DNA of 64,000 nt, taken from positions 20,268,001-20,332,000 of the forward strand of contig OX940864.1 of NCBI GenBank assembly GCA_954871525.1, in the 5' to 3' direction. Position numbers and translations under genes: made by a program. Source of the DNA: Parietaria judaica (taxonomy: Eukaryota; Streptophyta; Magnoliopsida; Rosales; Urticaceae). Position 1 is the stretch's first letter; each line of letters starts with the position of its first letter. Below, in pieces: positions 33,801 to 45,100 of this stretch. The notes under the pieces are model-generated. The model had not been told where the DNA came from, searched no databases, and saw only the letters and a program-made list of their open reading frames with translations.

Positions 33801-34307
33801 TGGAGGGTGGCCGATTTATTTTCCAACGGCCAATGGAACAATGAGCTCATCGGTTGTATCCTCTCCTCTTTCGACTCCGAAGCGATTTTGAAAATCCCGT
33901 AAAGGGATGGGGGTTATAAAGATCGGTGGGTGTGGCATCCCGAAGAAGACGGAATCTACACGGTGCGATCCGGTTATAGGCGTGCTAGAGCCATGGGCCT
34001 CGGTGGACCGTCGTGTTCAAACACCGAGGAACCGCGTTGGTGGAAGAAACTTTGGGGGCTACAAATCCCCCCGAAAGTTAAACATGTGGTGTGGCGTACA
34101 TGGATTGAGGCGATTCCAACTAATGGAGTTCTCCGTGGCCGTGGTATCGATTGCCTTCCCTTTTGTAACTTTTGCGGGTCTTTACCAGAAAATTCTCTCC
34201 ATACGGTGTGGGGGTGCGAGAGAGCCCAAGAGATTTGGAAAGCATCGTTACTTCACCGATGGACGGAGAAGACGGAGGAGGTCCCGTTCGGATTGTTGGG
34301 CGCTTAA
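30891..34307 (+). pseudogene. LINE ORF2: endonuclease and reverse transcriptase, two nonsense codons, RNase H deleted
   Basis: The N-terminus is an APE-type endonuclease (SICWNARGLCNP, SETKL, CAGDLNEV, GSDHRAIL). Reverse transcriptase follows with GPDGFHALFF, LKLDMSKAYDRVEWGF and FADDSIIF. A TAG at 33450-33452 follows HWKR where Trp is expected, and a TAA lies at 33900-33902 after ILKIP. The frame is otherwise continuous to 34307 through the zf-RVT region (PPKVKHVVWRTW, CNFCGSLP). Compared with the copy at 20144, the sequence jumps from the position after PFG (about 34300) to the extreme C-terminal codons (CPKWLV in another frame, to 34359). About 650-700 bp with the RNase H domain are therefore missing. 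Confidence 0.9.
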
Positions 34308-34411
34308 TTGCCCCAAATGGCTTGTACCATGTATTCAAAGGGATTTACCCCTGTTTTAATCAAAGTTCCAATTCTGTAAAAAAAAAAAATAAAAAAAATT
34401 GGCTACTTGTA

Positions 34412-34830
34412 CTTATACCTCAAACTCTTTTAGTGTAATAATAATAAAAAAAAGTAAGATAAGCTTTCATTATAATTTATAACAATAATAATGAGAATGT
34501 GGCTATTCATTATAATTTCTTTAATAATAATAATAATAAGTAAGATAAGATAAGATTTTAAAAATAATCTTAGCCAAAATTTTAGGAATGCGTACCGATA
34601 GTTCTGTTTTTAAAGCGTCATCACGGATGAATTCCCGTTAATTCAGTTTTTAGAACCGTTGCAGATAGCTCTCTTCTTCATCTTGGACTTCGTTCTCGAG
34701 TTAAAACACATGTAGTTTATTGTTTTTACCAAAAACATGTTATTTGTCCTTTGCAAGGACTAGCGGCAAAAGTTACAATATTTTGACAATATTAGCCTAT
34801 TTAATTAATTTGATATTCTAGTAGATTATA
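34412..34830. other. AT-rich spacer between LINE and Copia element
   Basis: AATAAT-type repeats at about 34437-34545 and no coding frame. Nothing else is seen. Confidence 0.65.
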
Positions 34831-35087
34831 TGAGATATAAATCTTGACTTAGTCAAAGATATTATCTTTACCTATTTATTAGGATGTTAGTTATTTAAAG
34901 ATAAGATTAGTTTTATTAGTTTCCTATTTAGTTTAGGATTATGATTTTATTTCATATAAATAGATGTAGTAGTCGCACTATTTTGAATTAACTCCATTAT
35001 TTGTATTCAGCGCACTTTCGTAATCAGAGAAGAAACTCTTCCCAATTCTTCACTTTCTTATTCTCTTGATGTATTGGGGTTGAGACA
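34831..35087 (+). repeat. 5' LTR of the Copia element
   Basis: It begins TGAGATATAAATCTTGAC and ends GGGTTGAGACA, 257 bp, right before the primer-binding site. It carries a TATAAATAG promoter-like motif at about 34957. Confidence 0.8.
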
Positions 35088-35101
35088 TTTGTAATCAGAG
35101 C
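35088..35101 (+). promoter_or_regulatory. Degenerate primer-binding site
   Basis: TTTGTAATCAGAGC resembles TTGGTATCAGAGC, the initiator tRNA-Met complement used by most plant Copia elements, with changes near its start. It directly follows the 5' LTR. Confidence 0.7.
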
Positions 35102-35115
35102 CTAAGCCGAAGCAC

Positions 35116-38100
35116 ATGTCGTCACCTAGTGAATCCACCGGAGGACATATGACGGCGACAAAGATCGGAAAAGGAAGGAACGTGACGCTCAATTATCCGA
35201 TGCTCACCAAGAGCAACTACTCAGTGTGGGTGTTGAAGATGCGGGTAAACCTGCAAGCGCAGGGAGTCTGGGAGGCCGTACAAGACGAAAAAAAGTCAAA
35301 GTACGCAAGGAGAGGATGACTCTCGCCGCCATCTATCAGGGAGTTCCGAAAGATGTCTTTCTCATGATCGCCGAGAAGGATTCTGCAAAAGAGGTGTGGG
35401 CAACGCTACGAACAATGCATATGGGCGCAGAGCGCGTCCGAGACGCAAATATTCAAACCTTGAAGAGTGAATTCGAGGTTCACCGAATGAGGGAGGGCAA
35501 GTCGGTGGACGACTTTGCCATGAAATTGACATCTATTGTGACAGGTATACGCTCGCTAGGAGACACGGTGGAAGAGACCACCGTTGTCAAGAAATTCCTT
35601 AGAGCCGTACCACACAGGTACATGCAGATCGTGACATCGATCGAGCAGTTTGGGGATCTCAAGACCATGACGGTCAAGGAGGTTGTTGGTAGCCTCAAAA
35701 CCCATAAGGAGATACTTCGGGGTTATGGTGACAGAGAAGAGGAGAATCACCTCCTGCTCACGCATAAAGAATGGATGTCGAAACAGAAAAAAATCGGGAG
35801 AGCCGCATATTCTTCCAGTTCCTCACGTCGGAGCAGCTACGATGGAGACAGCCGAGCACGTGGTAGAGGCTGTGGACGAGGGCGAGGTCGGGATATGCTA
35901 GGTCGTGGCAGCAATGCAGCCCGTCAAGAAGGCACCAATACTCGAAGAGAAAAAGAGCACATTGAAGTGCTACAACTGTCAAAAGCTCGGGCACTACGCT
36001 TCGGAGTATCAAAGTAGGAACCACGGCGAGGAAGCGAATCTGACGAGTTTCAACGAAGACGAGCCTAGACTGTTGTTCGACGAGCAGGAGGAGAACGTGG
36101 AAGTGCAGAAATACAAGGAGACGAGCCTCGTAGGCGAGAGAGACGCTGAGCCCGGGGGAGAGCCGATCAGAAAGAAGATCGACCCGGAAGCCGAGTTGAT
36201 GGAAGAAGAGTCGAAACCCAACTCGAAGAACATAGCCACCGAAACAGTGTTCTTAATCGAGGACAAGGTTGTTGCGAACCTCGCCGAAGACGGAGAAAAG
36301 AAAGTATGTACGGATGTTTGGTACTTAGACAATGGCGCTAGCAACCACATGACGGGAGATCGAGCTAAATTCGAAGAGCTCGATGAGAAGATCACGGGGA
36401 GGTGAATTTCGGCGATGAATCAGTCGTCGAAATCAGAGGCACAGGGTCCATTCTGTTCGTATGCAAGAACAGAGAACAACGCTTCCTGACCCAGGTGTAC
36501 TACATACCGACGGTGAAGAGTAACATCATCGGCCTCGATCAGATGACGGAAGTCGGCAACACATTGGTGATGGCCGGCTCGTACCTTAAGATGTGGAACA
36601 GAAGCGGCGCTGTGCTGATGAAGGTGAAGAGAACGCCGAACAGGTTGTACAAGATACACTTGGAGACAGACCAACCCGTCTGCTTAATAGCGTCCCTGGC
36701 AGACCCGACTTGGCTATGGCATGTGAGACTTGGGCACGTAAACTTTTATGCACTCAAGATGATGGGAGAAAAGGAGATGGCCTTCAGGGTGCCCAATATT
36801 GAACACCCCGACCAGCTTTGTCAATGCTGCATGGTTGCAAAACAAGCAAGAGTGCCATTTCCGATCAAGGCCAAATTCTGAGCAGAGCCCCTTCAACTGG
36901 TGCATGCGGACTTGTCTGGTCTAATTACCCCTGCCACCCTAGCCGGCAACATGTACTTTCTTTTACTCGTTGATGATTACAGTCATTGGATGTGGATTTA
37001 TACACTCAAGGAGAATAGTGGAGCCTTCAACGTCTTCAAAAAGTTCAAGAGGCTCGTGGAGAACCGGTCAGGGCACAGGTTGAAGACCTTCAGAACCAAC
37101 TTAGGTGGAGAGTTTACGTCCTAGCTATTCGGAGAGTTCTGCGACAAAGAAGGAATCAAACTCCACCTTACTGCACCGTACACGCCCCACCAGAACGGTG
37201 TGGTGGAGAGAAGAAATCGGATTATGATGGACACAACAAGGAGTTTGCTGAAGAGCATGCAAGTCTCGGCGGGGTTTTGGGGAGAAGCACTTAGACACGC
37301 GGTCTATCTGCTAAACCGTTTGCCAACTAAGGCGCTAGGAAAGCCCAATCCCTACCAGGCGTGGTTAAGGAAGAAGCCCCACTTGGAGCACTTGAGAGTG
37401 TTTGGGTGCACCGCACATGTGAAGACTGTGGGTCCCCATCTCAAGAAGCTCGATGACAAGAGTCAGACTATGGTGTACCTTAGCATTGAAGACGGAAGCA
37501 AGGCACACATACTCTTTGATCCCTGACACGGAAAGATCCAGGTTAGCAGAGATGTCGTGTTCAAAGAAGAGAGGAAGTGGGATTGGCACGATGAGAACGG
37601 TGAGCCCAAACAGAACTCAGTTGAGTTCGAAGTCGAATGAGAGGAGGAAGAAGACGTTACCGAGTAAGGAGAGCCAGCAACACCCAGTTCGGGCATAACA
37701 TGGCCCATCCCGGACACTTCCAGTCTGGATACACCCTGGACACCCAGCCCAAGTAGGTCCAGCCCATCCACCTCAGGTGCTGAAAACTATGAAGATGCTC
37801 AAGAAGTAGAGATGAACTTAGAAGAGTTGTCATTACTTTGCACCGAAGAGCCAGTTAACTACCGAGAGGCAGCAACCGAGCAGGATTGGCAGGAGGCAAT
37901 GCGGAAAGAGCTGGAGTCCATAGAGAATAACAAGACACGGGAGCTTACAGACTTGTCCAAAGGTTATAAGCCTATTAGTCTGAAGTGGGTCTACAAGCTG
38001 AAAAAGGACACCGAAGGGAATGTCCTCAAGCACAAAGCAAGACTGGTCGCAAAGGGATACGTCCAGAAGCAAGGAGTTGACTTCGAGGAAGTTTTTGGTC

Positions 38101-39374
38101 CAGTGGCGAGACTCGCAGTTCATCGAGGTTGGGAGATTCACCGCTTAGATGTCAAATCGGCATTTCTAAATGGTGATCTCGAAGAAGAAGTGTACGTCAG
38201 TCAACCCGAAGGTTATGTCGTCAAAGCTCAAGAGCACAAAGTATACAGGTTGTCAAAGGAACTTTACGGGCTACGTCAAGCACCAAGAGCGTGGAACATA
38301 CGCCTTGACAAGAGCGTGAAGAGTCTCGGGTTTGTGAAGTGTTCCCAAGAGCAGGCAGTGTATACGAGGAGCAACGAAGAAGAAACAATCATTGTTGGAG
38401 TGTATGTGGATGACTTGATCGTAACCGAATCCAGCGCTGGAGGCGTAGCAGGATTCAAGAAGCAGATGATGGCAGAATTCGAGATGCGTGACCTCGGACT
38501 ACTTTTGTACTACCTCGGCATCGAGGTGGATTAGAAGAAGGACTGCATTACTCTGAAGCAGTCGGCTTATGCAAAGAAGATTCTGAAGCAGTTCAAGATG
38601 GTCGATTGTAACCCGAGCAAGTATCCGATGGAGGCGAAATTGCAGCTCGGGAAGGACGCGAAAGGAATAGCAGTGGATCCCACAGAGTACAGATATGTGA
38701 TCGGGTGTCTCAGGTTCTTGACCCACACCCGACCGAACATAACACACGTAGTCGGCATGGTGAGTCGGTACATGGAGAAGCTTACAAGTCTACAACAGCA
38801 GGCTGTGAAGCACATCCTCCATTATGTGAAGGGAACGACGAGCTACGGGATCCAGTACGGAACATGAAGTGGAGCCGATGAACTGGTCGGTTTTACCGAC
38901 AGTGACTTAGCCGGTGACATTGATGACAGAAAGAGTACCGGAGGGATGGCGTTTTATCTCAATGGGAATTTTATCACCTGGCAGTCTAAGAAGCAGAAAA
39001 CTGTGGCCTTATCTTCCAGTGAAGCGGAGTTTATTGCAGCGACCGCAGCATCGTGTCAAACGTTATGGCTGTGAAATTTGTTGAGCGAGGTTGCCATAAA
39101 CGAGCTGAAGCCAGTGACTCTCTATGTGGACAACAAGTCAGCGATCGCACTGATGAAGAACCCGGTGTTTCATGGACGGAGCAAGCACATTGACACTCGT
39201 TTTCACTTTATTCGCGAGTGTGTGGAGAAGCGGGAGATCATCGTGGAGTTTGTCAGCACCGGAGAGCAACGAGTGGACATCCTCACCAGAGCTCTAGCGA
39301 GAGTCAAGTTCGATGAGAGAGATACTCGGCGTGAAGAACCTCGAACTAAGTCAAGTTTACGGGGGAGAATATGA
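35116..39374 (+). pseudogene. Copia gag-pol polyprotein, broken by stops and frameshifts
   Basis: Gag begins at 35116 (LNYPMLTKSNYSVWVLKMR) and shifts frame near 35290. The CCHC knuckle at about 35970 reads CYNCQKLGHYASEY with Tyr for the last Cys. The protease motif LDNGASNHM is at about 36330, followed by another shift near 36400. Stops occur at 36879-36881, at 37122-37124 within integrase, and at 37524-37526. In integrase the second acidic position is Asn (RTNLGGEF). RT has [10 protein letters not shown] and YVDDLIV. Between GPVARLA and [13 protein letters not shown] roughly a dozen residues are missing compared with the family. More stops follow at 38532, 38865 and 39073. RNase H remains as FTDSDLAGD, SSSEAEFIA and ADILT-like VDILTRA. 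The copy cannot be active. Confidence 0.9.
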
Positions 39375-39620
39375 AATATAAATCTTGACTTAGTCAAAGA
39401 TATTATCTTTACCTATTTATTAGGATATTAGTTATTTAAATTTTAAAGATAAGATTAGTTTTATTAGTTTCCTATTTGGTTTTGGATTAGGATTTTATTT
39501 CCTATAAATAGATGTAGGCACTATTTTGAATTAACTCCAAGTTTTCCTTCGACATTTATTTATCAGAGAAAGTTTACTCTCAATTTCTTTGTGTTCCACT
39601 TTTGCTTTCTTTTTTGTTTC
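39372..39620 (+). repeat. 3' LTR of the Copia element, right end approximate
   Basis: It begins TGAAATATAAATCTTGAC after the G-rich polypurine tract and follows the 5' LTR closely for about 170 bp. The exception is a 9-bp addition (TTTAAATTT region, about 39437). After about 39540 similarity drops to scattered matches, so its end was not fixed. Confidence 0.75.
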
Positions 39621-39916
39621 CGTTCGTGTTTCTTTGGCATAGATCAATTTTAGGAACCAACCGATTAAAATAAAATTTGTTATTTGTTAAAAAAATAAAA
39701 ATATGTGGCATTTATTGTCCTCAGCAGAATTTAGAGAGTTAAATATGGCATTTATTGGAGAAGACCAACAGTATACTTGCATCTGCATGATTTGATGGCT
39801 ACAAGGTCGAGTCGGTCTTAGGTTAAATAAAATTTTAAGACCCTAAAAATATTTTTTTATATATTTAATAAAAAAAATAATCCATAAAAAGTAATTTAAA
39901 ACTTATAAATTCTAGG

Positions 39917-40444
39917 TAGGGGTGAAAATTTTGTAACCGTTTCCCGGTTTTGTCCCGGTTCCGGTACCTGTCCCGGACCGATTTTTCAAAAAATCTGGGA
40001 AATTTAGCTTAAAACCGGGAACCGGTACTTCCCGGTTCCCGATTTTCGGAACCGGTACCTAAATAATATTTCCCGGTTTTTGTACCGGTTTCGATTTTAA
40101 ACTACATGTAATTTTTAAGTTTTTAGTATGTCGTTTTTAGTGTAATATATATTTTATTGTCATTTTTTATACTACATGTAATTTTTAATTACTAATTTTT
40201 CAAAAATTACATGTCATTTTTAAGTCAAATCCTTTTAGAACCGGGAAATTTAGAATCGGAACCGGGAAATTTTAGAAATAGAACCGTAACCGGAATCGGA
40301 ACCGGAACCGGGAAATTTGAATCGGAACCGTTACCAGAACCGGAACCGTTACCGGAACCGTGACCAAAAAAAAAAATCCCGATTTTTCGGAACAGGGACG
40401 AAAAAAAACTAATTTTCCGATTCCCGGTTCCGGTTTCACCCCTA
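39917..40444. mobile_element. hAT-type non-autonomous element, copy 1
   Basis: Ends are TAGGGGTGAAA and TTTCACCCCTA, perfect short inverted repeats. The 8-bp direct repeat ATTCTAGG flanks the element at 39909-39916 and 40445-40452. An 8-bp duplication with short TIRs indicates the hAT superfamily. The 528-bp interior is built from degenerate repeats of GGAACCGG and TTCCCGGTT on both arms, so the two halves are largely complementary. There is no coding potential. The same family occurs at 49274-49734. Confidence 0.92.
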
Positions 40445-40452
40445 ATTCTAGG

Positions 40453-40917
40453 GTAAAACGCTGGCTTGCTCGCCCATAATAAGGAGCGAACTTGGATGGA
40501 AAGTGAAGAGCAACTTATGCTTATAAGTTTGTTTTGACTTTGTATATTCCACAAACGAAAGTATAATTTTTAAAATACTAATTGAATTAAGAATCAATCC
40601 AACATATGGTTTTATGCTACTTTTATTTTCTATTAACGAGGTCATTTTTTTTATTAAAATAAAATGTTAATTTGTGCTATGAAATATGAATTAGCTCTCA
40701 GTTACGAGACATTTACATATCGTATATCATATGGAGCCCAAAAAGATCACGATGATATCATTTATAATTATAACCAAACTGTGTTTCACAATGAAATTAC
40801 AAAATGATGCCGAATAATTATTGAAGATCCCGTAAAATAACGATTCTCGGGGATTTGGACTGATCTCCTTTTATTTTCGGCATTGATTTTGTTTTATTTT
40901 TGTTATTTAGTTTCTAA
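40453..40917. other. AT-rich spacer, no gene seen
   Basis: Between the hAT element and the Helitron terminus there is AT-rich DNA without open frames or clear repeats. Confidence 0.6.
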
Positions 40918-40948
40918 CTAGTGGACCGGCACCGTGCTTCGCACGGTG
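40918..40948 (-). other. Helitron 3' terminus: hairpin plus CTAG
   Basis: On the minus strand the hairpin CACCGTGC-GAA-GCACGGTG (8-bp perfect stem, 3-nt loop) is followed by CCGGTCCA and the end CTAG. This is the canonical Helitron terminator, where rolling-circle transposition ends. Confidence 0.92.
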
Positions 40949-42120
40949 GCGATCAATTTTTATTATATTTTTTATTGGGAATATAGCGACGCATTTTTTT
41001 TCGTGTTTATAGTACTTTTTTTTTTTTGCGATTATTGGAAAAAATATAATTGCTTTTATCATTTATTTTTATTTTTATAATGAACCTGTACATTGAACTT
41101 GTTGAATCTAAGCTTCTAATAGCATCAGGAAGTCTAAATTATCCCCACGTCAAGAACCTAAAAGTATTTAACAGTTTCGGACTAAGATTTCCACAATTGT
41201 CCATTCTAAAAAATATTGGTTCGTCTAAGTCTAGCTTGGTCGATCTCCGAAATATAGTAATGCTTTCATCTTTGATCTTGACTTTCCTCCCTGTGACCGA
41301 AATTGCCTCGTTGTATAATTTTTCACTAATAATAACAATAATCAATGTCGAACATATTATACTTATATATCTTAAAAATATACTCATATATGTAATTATA
41401 TTAATATTTGGTTGAGATATTATCTTAATGTAAAAGAAATTTACCTTGAAAAACATGTATGACTTTGTCACTCTCCTTATTGAGGACCTCGGCGAGAAAT
41501 CTCCCAAATGCCAAACAGCGAGAAACTGGAAAAAAAAATATGCTTAAATTATTATATCTCTGCACGACCCATCAAGTGGTCTCTGCGATGTTGAAATCTG
41601 TACACGACCCATCAAGTGGTTTTTGCAATAAGTAACATATTATTTCAAGTGTCTTAGAAGGTACACCAAGAGCAAAAAATAACAAATCAAGGTATAGTAT
41701 CTCTATGGCAAAAACATAATAAAAAAAACCCGTGAGTCAAATCTTAATGAAATCAACTATTCAAGCATCTATGATTGGAATAGAGTGATAAAATTTCAAT
41801 ATGAAAACGAGAAAAAAAAACCCACCGATGGTTGAATGTCCGAGAAGGAAAGTCAAACAGAATATAATCCTTCTCAATGCGAACCTAATATAATCAATGA
41901 GATTAGAATATATGAGATTATAGAAGAAACGTATTATGACAAATGGCAGAGTAAAAATGAACATTAATAGAAATATAATCTAATTATACTTCACACACAT
42001 TTAGAATTGAAGTTTCTTATAAATTGTTACTTAAGCTTGAGCACTTAAGGAGGAAATGAATATTGTGCTTATAGAATTTAAATTTTTAAATGAACAAAGT
42101 CGAGTAATATTACCTCTATT
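40949..42120. other. Helitron 3' non-coding region
   Basis: AT-rich, between the terminator and the RepHel stop. An 18-bp direct repeat CACGACCCATCAAGTGGT lies at 41563-41580 and 41603-41620. Frames such as 41050-41415 are AT-rich and have no recognisable content. Confidence 0.6.
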
Positions 42121-45100
42121 TTATTGCCTTGCAACGGAAATGTTTCGAAACACTTCATGATAAACTATATTCTTAATTAGTTTTGGATCATCGATGTCGT
42201 CATCCGCATTTATTATGATAAGACCTTCTTGCGATGTTACTCTTGAAACCGCGACATAGAGTTGTCCATGAGTAAAAACCTGTGATTACAGTAGATATCA
42301 AATATTTAATAAAAAGCTTTATTTTCTTATAATAATAAATTTAATAGATCATTTGATCACTACCTGTTTAGGAAGGTATAGTCCAACATGTTTCAACGAT
42401 TGTCCTTGGCTCTTATTGATCGTCATTGCGAAGCAAGGTGCTAACGGTATTTGACGTCGATTAAGCTTGAAAGGCCATTTTGTTTCAGATGGTGACATTA
42501 TAATTCTTGGAATTGTAACATTTTTTCCTTTGTTTGATCCTGAAATAATATCACCGCGAACAGACCATTTTCCAAGAACGGTTATAATCAACCTTGTACC
42601 ATTGCATAGTCCTTCGGTTTGATTTAGGTTCCTCAACAACATCACTGGTGCTCCCACCTTGAGATGTATAGCATGATTCGGGATTCCACTAAAGCGCAAA
42701 CTGTTCAGGAACTCAGTCGGATAAAGAAGGTCTTCTTCATTTGTTTGCATACTCCCTTTGCAAACATTGTCTGAGCTTAGGTATGTTTGTCCTTCCCCTG
42801 GTATGATTTCCATAATTGCATCATTTAGCTCTTGAACCATGTCATTCTTGGGGGTTAATATTGCTCGTTCAGTTATGTATTGAGGTTCGTTGTATTGTTC
42901 TAACAACGATGGATAAACCGAGTCAATTATTTCCTTAACATGGTCCACTTTTGTGGATGTTGCGATTTCTGGTGGCAACTGAAGTAACTCATTTTCCTTG
43001 TCTGCGTACGTAGATCCATCGCCTATTTTCATCATCCAATTGTCAAACTCTTGTATTTTGGTAACATCGACTCCACCAGACGATCCGTTTTTTAGGCGCA
43101 TGTTCTCGTTTAACTCATAAACAGTGAAGAAAGGCCATAAATAGGATGAATTCAAAGATGCCTCAACAATGTCAGATCGATTCCCCTTTGGGATGACTGG
43201 TAAGATTTGTCGAAAATCTCCCCCACAAATAACTGTCAGGCCCCCAAATGGTTTTGTCCCGGAGATTTCACTCTTTGTGCGCATTATGTCTCTTAAGCTC
43301 CTATCTAGAGCCTCAAAACAATGCTTATGCGCCATGGGAGCCTCATCCCAAATAATCAAAGACATTTTTTCCAAGAGTTTTGCTATTTGCGTCCCTTGTC
43401 GAATTTTGCATGTTGATTATGCCGTTATGTTGATTGGTATTCGAAACCTTGAATGGGCTGTTCGACCATTTGGCAGTAAAAGTGCCGCTATACCCGAAGT
43501 CGCTACTGGCAATACATTTTTTCCTTCTGATCTCAATCGTGCGACCACTGTATTCCAAAGAAATGTTTTTCCCGTTCCTCCACGTCCATGAATAAAAATC
43601 AAATCTCCGCGATCATTCATCACTGAACTCAAAATCGCTTCGTATGCCAATTTTTGACATTGATTCAATGAAGACAACGCTTCCTCGTGGATGAAGTGTA
43701 ACTCTTCTCTGCAATAGTCAAGCTCTTCCTGAATCAACCTGTTACGGGAATTATTTAAGAGTTCTTTATCTGGAAATGGCATTCCGTCAACATCTTTTAA
43801 ACTCTTTCCCATTTTCAACATTATCGTTTCAATTTCCATTAAAGTGTACGCCTTTATCTGCTCATCGCTCAATGTAGATCTCAACCCTTGAAATTTTTTG
43901 CGTTGAGTTACCGCCACATCTTCGGACAGTATTTCGTAATGGGTGTTCCACAATGTCGCCGCATCAGATACTTGGCAATTAATTAGTATCGTCACGAATA
44001 AATGCCTTAACTCGTGACCTGTTGCCCAATTAGCCGCTTCTGCCAAGCAATCGAGCCATTCTTTGTCATCATCTAATAAACCAAGGGAGTAGCATGCACC
44101 CTTGAACGTAGGGTATGTATCTCCGTTTACTGTTCTGATGTTTTCAAAAGAAATAGACCCTTTGACAATATTTAGAAGCATTCGCATGTAGAAACGTTCG
44201 CCTGCCGAAGGGTGGGTAAAGTAGATTCTACCTATAGCCACGCCTTTTTTCCGTTTTGTCCATGTTTTCTCCGTTAAATTCCAAACCCACTGTGTTGGAA
44301 ATGCAGAATAGGTGAGACTCCTAGCATCTTCGTACTTTTTATTTGCTTCAAACCACTCTGTAAATTTTGTTTTTGCGACTCCCGGGTTTGTGACGACTGC
44401 TTCTAGGTTTGTGTTTTCTTCGAAGATAACCGTATGCTCCCCAGGGAGATGGAATGGCAATCTTTCCACAGGTGGATATCTATAATGCAAGTCAAACTGG
44501 AAAATACGCCAACATGATTCTGATGCTGATATGTATCTACAATCCAAGTAAGACTTGATTTCATCTTTATCCTCGTCTGCATCTGAGCGGCCAAGAGTTG
44601 CAGTGGTTCGATCTGAGCCCTTGTGAATATACTTGAATAAGTACTTCACTGCTCTGGAATGATTACAGACTTCAATGTTGATGTGGGCATCAAACTTGAC
44701 AATCAAATCCCTGTTGTGTGGTACCACAGAACGGTTGTCCAATGTCCTTCTATTCTTTTCAATGCGTGCTCCATTATCCCTTCTTCTATACACGGGGAAC
44801 CCTTCCGGATCAACTATTGTTTTTCGATTGAATTCTTTTGGGTAATTCTTCAAACACCGTCCACCAATCATGCATGGAGAATTAGGGTTGAGCACGCCGC
44901 AAGGACCATGGATCATGAATTTACTAACTGCGTTAAACCCGTCTGGATCAGCAAGTGGATCTGGTATTTCAGCACTGACGATTCTATCGATTTCTTCCGT
45001 TGATGGGTTCTTAAATTTTGTTTCCAAAAAAAGCAGTATGTGGGCATGTGGCAGACCTCTTTTTTGAAACTCGATAGTGTATAAACCTGTAAAAAATAGT

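Larger units (their letters stand above)
29072..34399 (+). mobile_element. Near full-length L1-type LINE with target duplication
   Basis: TGGCTACTTGTA at 29060-29071 is repeated at 34400-34411 right after an A-rich tail (34379-34398), so the ends are firm. Inside lie a leader of about 190 bp, a gag-like ORF1, and ORF2 with endonuclease, reverse transcriptase and zinc-binding parts, but no RNase H. The element is 5.3 kb and carries a frameshift, two nonsense codons and an internal deletion, so it is inactive. Confidence 0.93.
34831..39620 (+). mobile_element. Ty1/Copia LTR retrotransposon, decayed
   Basis: Related LTRs at 34831 and 39372 flank a gag-protease-integrase-RT-RNase H remnant in the Copia order (integrase before RT). 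A degenerate primer-binding site follows the 5' LTR and a G-rich polypurine tract (GGGGGAG at 39361-39367) precedes the 3' LTR. The LTRs differ by small indels and many substitutions, and their last third is poorly alignable by eye, so the insertion is old. The right end is approximate and no target duplication could be defined. Confidence 0.88.

Noticed and set aside
34120..34438. Separate small genes at the 3' end of the long LINE
   Set aside because: They overlap the zf-RVT coding frame or the frame-shifted last codons of ORF2.
41050..41415. A protein gene in the Helitron 3' region
   Set aside because: AT-rich hydrophobic frame over non-coding DNA, with no motif and no splice context.
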